DNA of 38,797 nucleotides from Trichococcus flocculiformis (lineage in GTDB: Bacteria; Bacillota; Bacilli; Lactobacillales; Aerococcaceae): contig NZ_FOQC01000020.1 of assembly GCF_900113645.1 (NCBI RefSeq), positions 1-38,797 on the forward strand, written 5' to 3'. The translations under genes and the position numbers were made by a program. This document shows positions 33,524-38,797 of this stretch, piece after piece; the first letter of the stretch is position 1; every line of letters begins with the position of its first letter. Under the pieces are notes generated by a model. The model did not search any database, was not told the DNA's origin, and saw only the letters and a program-made list of their open reading frames with translations.

Positions 33524-35245
33524 ATGTTAACGTTTGTTAACATTAAAACTTTTTGTCATTTTAAATGACGGTAGCCGGCTGACCTAACGAAACGTTATGC
33601 CGCTATTGTCCGGAACAAGAGCAAAATTTTCGGCCGCTATCACTAAAAGTGACAGCGAAACAGATACGCTAGAGCACTTGTTTTGAAATCAATCAAATTG
33701 ACAGCGAAAAGACGACGTCATTTTAAATGACGGTAGCTGGATAGGCTAGTGGGCTAAACCCATCCGCTATGGGTTTGAGCTATAGCGAAAGGCCATGCTA
33801 TAAAGTGGCTCAAATTTACATTCGAAGCGATATTAATAATCGGTGATATAAATAGTCGTTCTAATGCCGATTCATTCAGACGGAACACAGCTCTTTCCTT
33901 GTGGTGGATTATAAGTGATTTCATATCCTCCGTTTTGTCGGGTATGCAGGGTTGCGGACAAAAGTGTCTGTCACTGAAAGGGTGCCTCGATTCAGGGCGA
34001 CCTCATGCACCGAATCAGTGCAGAAGCTTCGACAAGGAAAAAGCTAAGTTCCCAAAATGGTTATTGAGGTATGCTCATAATCGAGCCGACCTTTGAAGAC
34101 CTGCTCAGAATTGAGCAGATGTATATTCTAGATTTGGAAGAAAGGGAACTGGCTGAAAAGTCAGCCGATTGCCAAATGATAGCAAAACATGCGGGAAATA
34201 TTTCCCACATCTAAAAACGTTCGATGGTCCGGACGAACAACAGGACCAGACAACAACGCGCTCAACCGAAAATCCGGCTGAGTTCACAACATGAGAATAG
34301 GTCTGCTCAAAATTGAGCCTACCTTACGAGGTGGCCGAGAATTCGGCAGCCTTAGGAAGATGTATCCAAAATTGGGCAGATCCTTCCGCGACCTAGCGAA
34401 TCGCTACCCCAGGCCATTGAAGTAGATACCGTTAAAAATAACGAGATCTTAATACGGCCGAAAATCCGGCTGAACTAATGAGATACCCCCAAAATTGGGG
34501 AGATCTAAAGATTGGCCGAAAAGTCGGCCTATCTAATGGAATCGCGAAGCGCGACTGCATCCAGCAATCGGCGGACTTTTCCGCGCATTTAATAATAGCT
34601 TAACGCAAAATTGCGCTGAGGTGCGACAGCATCCATAAGAGAGCTGTTTTTTCAGCACGGGTCAAAATTAGATTGTCCTAAAGCCAAAAATGGATACAAG
34701 CTGACAGAACGATACGTTCGCTAGACTTCTATGAGTCCCTGAAATAAGGAGCCATGCAGTGATCAGGCTTGCACAGTTTTATGCCACCCCTGCAGTCGTT
34801 TAAAACGACGTCGTCTTTTGGCCAGAATTAACGAAGCCAGAAATGGATTGGTTCAGATCTCGCGGCGCAAAATTGCGCAGCGAGAATTCTACATTGGGTG
34901 GTCCTATGAGGCCCTAAAATGGGGTGACATCCACAAGTTGAGTCAGTGCTTTTCTTGGTCAGGGTGTCGGTGAAACACCGACCCCATAAGCAGCCGGATG
35001 ACTCCTTAAAACAAGGACTCATAACGGGACCCTAAAACAGGGCCTAATAATAGCAATATCCAAAATTGGATAGTCCTTATCGAACGATTCGCTCACTCAG
35101 CAATGCAAAACATGCCTCCAATTATGGGGAGATGCGGAAAATTACACAGGCTTATAGATCGGTCGAAAAGCCGGCCAAACTTTCTGGCCAGAACCATCTC
35201 AAAATTGAGCCGGTATATTCGGCACTTTCGGCTGCCTTAAAAAGG
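33524..35245 (+). repeat. Array of about 45 small hairpins with a shared frame
   Basis: Well-formed examples (inner stem-loop given): 33524 ATGTTAAC-GTTT; 33555 and 33717 GTCAT-TTTAA-ATGAC; 33585 TAACG-AAA-CGTTA; 34101 CTGCTCA-GAAT; 34151 GGCTGA-AAAG; 34305 GCTCA-AAAT; 34334 GCCGA-GAAT; 34394 TAGCG-AAT; 34430 CGTTA-AAAA; 34487 CCCCA-AAAT; 34515 GCCGA-AAAG; 34542 TCGCG-AAG; 34571 GCGGA-CTTT; 34707 GAACG-ATA; 34795 GTCGT-TTAAA; 34865 GCGCA-AAAT; 35003 TCCTT-AAAAC; 35058 ATCCA-AAAT; 35198 CTCA-AAAT. Loop centres from 34311 to 34578 step by about 29, 30, 30, 36, 27, 30, 28, 27 and 30 nt. The first third (33524-34090) is less regular. Confidence 0.85.
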
Positions 35246-35314
35246 GTGGCATATTTTTGTGCAACCCTAAAATAAAGATAGCGGTTTCAACTTGGTTGAT
35301 ATACAATAAGTAAA

Positions 35315-35355
35315 GGTTGATTTGGGCCCCCCGAGGCGAATCAGCCTATTTTTTT
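35315..35355 (+). terminator. Terminator of the hairpin-array region
   Basis: Arms GGTTGATT (35315-35322) and AATCAGCC (35339-35346), with an inner GCC/GGC pair, are followed by TATTTTTTT. It ends transcription that comes through the array and insulates the next promoter. Confidence 0.8.
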
Positions 35356-35363
35356 GAACATTT

Positions 35364-35403
35364 TTGCTTATTATGACACAAAAAGTACTATTTGTGATAT
35401 ATT
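35364..35403 (+). promoter_or_regulatory. Promoter region of the small-protein/GNAT pair
   Basis: TTGCTT (35364-35369), 16 bp, TACTAT (35386-35391) is one option; TGACAC with TATATT (35398-35403) is another. CACAAA (35377-35382) and TTTGTG (35391-35396) form an inverted repeat across the -10 region and could be an autoregulatory operator. Confidence 0.5.
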
Positions 35404-35451
35404 ATGGTCAGAGAGAGTGTTTCTATACTGGAAATAGAGAAGGTGGAATGT

Positions 35452-35625
35452 ATGTCTACAAAGAGCTTTACCACAGATTTTAAGATCAACAAAAAAACAA
35501 GCTTTAAGTTAACTGATGCCCTGGACCATTCGAGACGTGTAGATTATCAAATTAAACAAAAAGTAGAAACCGTGACTGATAGAGATCGCATTCAAAAAAT
35601 GATGTCATCGTTTATTGGAAAGTAG
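35452..35625 (+). CDS. Small antitoxin-like protein upstream of a GNAT gene
   Basis: A 57-aa protein (MSTKSFTTDFKINKKTSFKLTDALDHSRRVDYQIKQKVETVTDRDRIQKMMSSFIGK). The short basic N-terminus and acidic middle are compatible with a small DNA-binding or antitoxin protein. A longer frame starts at 35404, but AAGGTGG precedes the ATG at 35452. Only 7 bp separate it from the acetyltransferase gene, so the two are one operon. No family firmly recognised. Confidence 0.65.
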   Translation: MSTKSFTTDFKINKKTSFKLTDALDHSRRVDYQIKQKVETVTDRDRIQKMMSSFIGK

Positions 35626-35632
35626 GTAAGGG

Positions 35633-36241
35633 ATGACGTTAACAGTAATACCGATGAGTAATTTATTATCAATAAGTAGCGAAGAGGAGATAAATAAACT
35701 CCTCTTTTCTTTTTCGTGTAAGTCTATGTTAAAAGGTGCGAGTGATGTAGAGCATTTTTTACATAGTAAGTCTATTCAATTTGAAAATCTTGGCTTATCG
35801 AGGACTTATCTAGTAATGGCATCATATCAAAAAAAACCTTATTTAGCCGGGTATTTCGCTATTTCAAATAAACCATTAGTTATACCTAAAAAGCAATTCA
35901 ACAGTATGAGTACTTCATTAAAGAAACGGTTAATGGGGCTAGGTTATAAAACTGAGATGGCTAACTATGAAATAAAGGGTATTTTACTTGGTCAACTTGG
36001 CAAAAACTATTCTGAGGAAGCGATTAAAGCCAAAGGAATAACCGGAGATGAGCTTATTGCTTTAGCTTATCAAAAGATTCGTGAGGCGTACATTTTGATT
36101 GGTGGGAGAATACTTTTTTTAGAGTGTGAGGATCACCCAAAATTAACAAATTTCTATTCTCGTAACGGTTTTTCAGAACTTGCAAATTATGAATCACCAA
36201 ATAACCTATGCTTGTTCCTGAAGAATTTGAAGGATATATAG
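35633..36241 (+). CDS. GNAT-family N-acetyltransferase
   Basis: A 202-aa protein with the GNAT pattern: substrate strands (LGLSRTYLVMASYQKKPYLAGYFAISNKPL), the acetyl-CoA region (IKGILLGQLGKNYSEEAIKAKGITGDELIALAYQKIREAYILIGGRILFLECEDHPKLTNFYSRNGF). The canonical Q/RxxGxG/A is replaced by LLGQLGKN, as in many toxin-like GNATs. The tail YSRNGFSE with the usual Tyr is present. Paired with a tiny upstream gene on a mobile element, it may be a toxin that acetylates tRNA or protein, or a modifier of an unknown target. Confidence 0.78.
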   Translation: MTLTVIPMSNLLSISSEEEINKLLFSFSCKSMLKGASDVEHFLHSKSIQFENLGLSRTYLVMASYQKKPYLAGYFAISNKPLVIPKKQFNSMSTSLKKRLMGLGYKTEMANYEIKGILLGQLGKNYSEEAIKAKGITGDELIALAYQKIREAYILIGGRILFLECEDHPKLTNFYSRNGFSELANYESPNNLCLFLKNLKDI

Positions 36242-36256
36242 TTTTTACTACATCAC

Positions 36257-36297
36257 AAAAAAAGCCACTCTCTTAATTTGAGGGCGGCTTTTTTTGT
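36257..36297. terminator. Terminator after the GNAT gene
   Basis: A-rich arm, GCC-ACTCTC / GAGGGCGGC stem with mismatches, then T7; flanked by CACAAA/TTTGTG that extend the stem. Confidence 0.8.
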
Positions 36298-36409
36298 GCT
36301 CAGAATTACTAGAACGAGCTCAGACACGATCAAGTGATAATACTCTTCCCGGCTGCCTATGATAGGTGTAATTAAAATTACAAACCAAAATTGAAGGGAA
36401 GAGATAATT

Positions 36410-36709
36410 ATGAAAATTTACCAATACAGAGACAGAGGGACTAATTATTATTTTACAACGGAGTTAAGCGAGTTTGATATGGTGATGAACCAAATGGTGC
36501 TAGTCAATTCACCCAACGCAGCCGATGGACATGAATGGTATTTGGCTGAAATTGAAGAGCCTCTAAGTCGTTTACTAAACATAATGCCAGGCACGAATAA
36601 AGAGTATAAAATGTATCAGCTTGTAGCATTTTTAGAGGCTATAGCAAAAGAAGATGGGCATGACCTGGGCTGGGAACATAAAAAAACTACCCCCTATCAT
36701 CGAGAGTAG
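36410..36709 (+). CDS. Hypothetical protein at the right end of the element
   Basis: A 99-aa soluble protein (MKIYQYRDRGTNYYFTTELSEFDMVMNQMVLVNSPNAADGHEWYLAEIEEPLSRLLNIMPG...). GAAGGGAAGAGATAATT precedes the ATG. It is the last gene before attR; no family recognised. Confidence 0.6.
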   Translation: MKIYQYRDRGTNYYFTTELSEFDMVMNQMVLVNSPNAADGHEWYLAEIEEPLSRLLNIMPGTNKEYKMYQLVAFLEAIAKEDGHDLGWEHKKTTPYHRE

Positions 36710-36737
36710 TTCCACCGCTGCCCACGCCACGTTCATT

Positions 36738-36759
36738 CCACGTCTATGTGCACGTCTAT
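36738..36759 (+). repeat. Paired direct repeats near attR, probable integrase arm sites
   Basis: CCACGTCTAT at 36738-36747 and GCACGTCTAT at 36750-36759, with the same 12-bp spacing and orientation as the pair beside attL. Confidence 0.7.
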
Positions 36760-36857
36760 TTACTTGTAGTTGCATCGAATTGAATATCTTCAAAAATGCC
36801 GCTAAACCTTGATGGATAGCGGTTTTTTCAATCCGTTTGAATCAACTGAAATTGCTC

Positions 36858-36872
36858 TAAGGAGAATGGGGG
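36858..36872. other. Right attachment site (attR core)
   Basis: The 15-bp word identical to 18811-18825. It covers the last 12 bases of the tRNA-Ser gene and 3 bases beyond. Confidence 0.85.
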
Positions 36873-36949
36873 ATTCGAACCCCCGCGCGCCTTTCGACAC
36901 CTAACGCATTTCGAGTGCGTCCTCTTCAGCCGGACTTGAGTAATTCTCC
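36861..36949 (-). tRNA. tRNA-Ser (anticodon CGA)
   Basis: An 89-nt class II tRNA. Acceptor arms GGAGAAT and ATTCTCC pair perfectly; the anticodon loop reads CTCGAAA, giving anticodon CGA for UCG codons; a long variable arm and GGTTCGAATCC T-arm are present. CCA is not encoded. The base following the acceptor stem (discriminator) is T, where bacterial tRNA-Ser usually has G. A minus-strand TATAAT lies at 36959-36964. The gene is kept whole by the integrated element's attachment core. Confidence 0.93.
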
Positions 36950-37166
36950 ATAAAATATATTATAGCGCTTTTCAGCTGATCAGAAAAGAGGAATTTTAAA
37001 AAAAGTCACGAAAATGCAGAAAGCAAATAATGAGGAATCCAATTCAACAGACACGCGGTAAGAGAAAAGTGAAAGGTATTCTTCCTAGGGAGATTAAATT
37101 ATGGTAATATGAAAACCTATGTACTCATTTTATTGTAATTTTTGCATACATCAGGAGGAATACGAA

Positions 37167-38387
37167 TTGTATAAATTAATGAATCACTGGTACAAGCTGA
37201 GTCTTGTCAAACGTATCATCGCCGGTTTGGTCATCGGGATCATTCTTGCTGTCACTATACCGGACATAGCAAAACCGATCACAATTTTTGGTGCGTTGTT
37301 TGTCGGAGCTTTGAAGGCAATTGCACCCATCTTGGTATTTTTCTTGGTAGCATCTGCGATTTCGCAACATAAAAAAGGTCAACAGACGAACATGAAGTCT
37401 GTTATCGTGCTGTACCTTTTAGGAACGTTCTTGGCGGCACTCGTAGCGGTTGTCGCAAGCTTCCTCTTCCCGGTGACTTTGACATTGGGTTCCGGCGTCG
37501 AGGATGTCACTGCTCCAGGCGGTGTGGTGGAAGTCCTGAAGGCTTTGTTGTTGAACGTTGTGGATAATCCAATCAAGGCGCTTTTCAATGCCAACTACAT
37601 CGGCATCTTGTCTTGGGCTCTCATGCTCGGTTTTACTTTGAAGAACGCTGCGGCTTCAACCAAGTTGATGCTGTCCAATGTTTCTGATGCATTGACGGAA
37701 ATGGTCCGGATTGTCATTGCCTTCGCTCCGTTGGGAATCATGGGTCTTGTTTTTGATGTCATCTCTACAAGCGGAATCGGCGTATTACTGGGCTATGGCA
37801 AACTGCTTGCGGTGCTGATCGGCTGTATGCTGTTCGTCGCTTTGGTCGTCAACCCGATCATCGTCTACATCTATATCCGTTCCAATCCTTTCCCGCTCGT
37901 CTTCAGATGTTTGAGGGAAAGTGGCATCACTGCTTTCTTCACACGAAGTTCGGCTGCGAACATTCCTGTCAACATGACCCTTTGCGAGGACCTTGGATTG
38001 GACAGGGACACGTATTCGGTTTCCATTCCGCTTGGTGCAACGATCAATATGGCAGGTGCGGCGGTGACGATTTCCGTCCTAACCTTGGCAGCAGTCCACA
38101 CCTTGGGTATCCCTGTTGATTTCGGTACTGCCCTCATCCTCAGTATCCTGGCAGCGATCAGTGCTTGTGGAGCATCGGGTGTTGCTGGTGGGTCACTGTT
38201 GCTTATCCCGTTAGCATCAAGTCTGTTCGGTATCCCGAACGATGTGGCTATGCAAATAGTCGGTGTCGGTTTTATCATCGGCGTCCTTCAAGATTCCTTT
38301 GAGACAGCTCTTAACTCATCGACTGATGTCCTTTTCACTGCGACAGCAGAATTTGCGGAGCGACGCAAGCAAGGCATCAAAATCTGA
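37167..38387 (+). CDS. sstT: Na+/serine-threonine symporter SstT
   Basis: A 406-aa DAACS-family sodium:serine/threonine uptake transporter with 8-9 membrane segments and hairpins. Typical motifs are [38 protein letters not shown] and [26 protein letters not shown], then [15 protein letters not shown] longer frame starts at 37119, but AGGAGG (37153-37158) is 8 nt from the TTG at 37167, which gives the normal N-terminus. A TAATAT -10-like box lies near 37104. Confidence 0.95.
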   Translation: MYKLMNHWYKLSLVKRIIAGLVIGIILAVTIPDIAKPITIFGALFVGALKAIAPILVFFLVASAISQHKKGQQTNMKSVIVLYLLGTFLAALVAVVASFLFPVTLTLGSGVEDVTAPGGVVEVLKALLLNVVDNPIKALFNANYIGILSWALMLGFTLKNAAASTKLMLSNVSDALTEMVRIVIAFAPLGIMGLVFDVISTSGIGVLLGYGKLLAVLIGCMLFVALVVNPIIVYIYIRSNPFPLVFRCLRESGITAFFTRSSAANIPVNMTLCEDLGLDRDTYSVSIPLGATINMAGAAVTISVLTLAAVHTLGIPVDFGTALILSILAAISACGASGVAGGSLLLIPLASSLFGIPNDVAMQIVGVGFIIGVLQDSFETALNSSTDVLFTATAEFAERRKQGIKI

Positions 38388-38403
38388 TTCAAAACCGTAA
38401 AGC

Positions 38404-38444
38404 AAAAAAACCACTGATCCCTATGTCGGGTCAGTGGTTTTTTT
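38404..38444. terminator. Bidirectional terminator after sstT
   Basis: AAAAAACCACTGA pairs with TCAGTGGTTTTTT (outer arms), with an extra ATCC/GGGT-type inner pairing, and serves the convergent last gene as well. Confidence 0.85.
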
Positions 38445-38526
38445 GGATCTGTAGATTGATTACTCAACTTTCGCACACCGAAAAAGACCCTAAAGGCTTG
38501 ATATATCAATAATTCTAGCTATACTA

Positions 38527-38796
38527 TTATGCCGATAAACCGCTCGGGAACTGATTTTCAGGTTGATGAAATGCTCGTTTTAAGAAAGCAGGAAAGTTGT
38601 CGAAAACTCTGTCCAGAACAGACTGCACCATTTCTTCAGACAAGATAGGTTCTTCCGTGAGAGACGCCTTCAGGCAGTCCAATACCAATAGAATTGCTTC
38701 TGCAAATCGGATGTCCTCCAATTCATCACAACACAAAAAGAACAGCTGACCGATGGTCCTCGGATCTTGCGCTTCGCGCGTCCGAAGCGCAAGCAT
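38527..38796 (-). CDS. Unidentified leftward gene, probably incomplete at the window edge
   Basis: 89 residues are visible (MLALRTREAQDPRTIGQLFFLCCDELEDIRFAEAILLVLDCLKAS...), helical and acidic. The first in-frame ATG lies at the very end of the window and no ribosome site can be seen, so the true start may be outside. No family recognised. Confidence 0.5.
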   Translation of the reverse strand: MLALRTREAQDPRTIGQLFFLCCDELEDIRFAEAILLVLDCLKASLTEEPILSEEMVQSVLDRVFDNFPAFLKRAFHQPENQFPSGLSA

Positions 38797-38797
38797 G

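Larger units (their letters stand above)
33447..35355 (+). ncRNA. Putative long hairpin-array RNA, about 1.9 kb
   Basis: No frame over about 75 codons and no phage or host protein motif is visible between 33350 and 35451. Instead, small stem-loops follow one another almost without gaps. Loop sequences on the + strand are A-rich (AAAT, AAAG, GAAT, AAAA, AAAAC, or triloops AAA/AAT/AAG closed by G-C), with few T-rich exceptions. That is expected for RNA read from this strand and not for a DNA-only palindrome cluster. A candidate promoter lies upstream and a clear terminator downstream. Function, partner protein and exact ends are unknown. I infer a transcript from these signs; no known large RNA family (GOLLD, ROOL, OLE, HEARO) is recalled with such a repeated small-hairpin layout. 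Confidence 0.6.
18811..36872. mobile_element. Integrated prophage-derived element of about 18.1 kb
   Basis: It is bounded by the same 15-bp word (TAAGGAGAATGGGGG) at 18811-18825 and 36858-36872. The right copy overlaps the 3' end of a tRNA-Ser gene. It has an integrase next to the left end, a divergent repressor/early-gene switch, phage replication genes, a tape measure and a small tail gene, and cargo. No portal, capsid, large terminase, holin or endolysin gene is present, so it cannot make its own particles. Nonsense mutations in early genes suggest decay, although a helper-dependent satellite is possible. Confidence 0.85.

Noticed and set aside
33899-34096. 65-codon frame inside the hairpin array
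   Set aside because: No good ribosome site, no recognisable protein features, and it crosses several hairpins; such a length is expected by chance.
33524-35245. CRISPR array
   Set aside because: There is no constant direct repeat with variable spacers and no cas gene; what is constant is hairpin geometry, not sequence.

Overview
The window looks like the chromosome of a low-GC Gram-positive bacterium of the order Lactobacillales. Carnobacteriaceae, and a Trichococcus-like genome in particular, is my best guess. This rests on gene content and style (class II ribonucleotide reductase NrdJ, SstT, DegV, UvrC, strong AGGAGG ribosome sites, frequent TTG/GTG starts), not on a database match. An integrated element of about 18 kb interrupts the chromosome.

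Left chromosomal part (1-18810). The genes are a membrane-anchored zinc metallopeptidase; a CadA-type Zn/Cd/Pb efflux ATPase behind a consensus promoter with an ArsR/SmtB-type operator; an iron-type alcohol dehydrogenase; a HIRAN-domain protein; a small AbrB-family membrane protein; DegV; UvrC divergent from an MFS exporter; NrdJ behind two NrdR-type boxes; a cysteine-free sirtuin; a Panacea (SocA-like) antitoxin overlapping a PemK/MazF-like toxin; and a small secreted protein next to a sortase cut off after its catalytic His. Intergenic DNA carries a family of TCGGACAA/TTGTCCGA repeats.

Integrated element (18811-36872). It lies between two 15-bp copies of the 3' end of a tRNA-Ser(CGA) gene. 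Paired 12-bp-spaced CCACGTCTAT sites, probably integrase arm sites, sit inside both ends. Order: tyrosine integrase and CI-like repressor leftward; a divergent promoter/operator region; a rightward early module of small phage genes, a replication initiator broken by an ochre codon and a DnaC-like loader; then, with no head or packaging genes between, a tape measure protein and one small tail protein; then cargo (HTH protein, an unrecognised gene, a lipoprotein, a 106-aa protein), a lone small-terminase-like gene, a long non-coding region, and a small-protein/GNAT pair. It reads as a deleted prophage or satellite-like remnant.

The most striking object is the non-coding region 33350-35451. By eye it holds about 45 small hairpins, many spaced 27-30 nt apart. 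The best ones share one 26-nt frame: 4-bp outer stem, 2x2 internal loop, 5-bp inner stem and an A-rich 4-nt loop. The stem sequences differ from unit to unit while pairing is kept. Loops are A-rich almost only on the + strand, and the array sits between a candidate promoter and a good intrinsic terminator, so I infer a structured RNA of about 1.9 kb. I know of no described family with this architecture.

Right chromosomal part (36861-38797). It holds the tRNA-Ser gene, the Na+/serine-threonine symporter SstT and the end of an unidentified leftward gene reaching the window edge.
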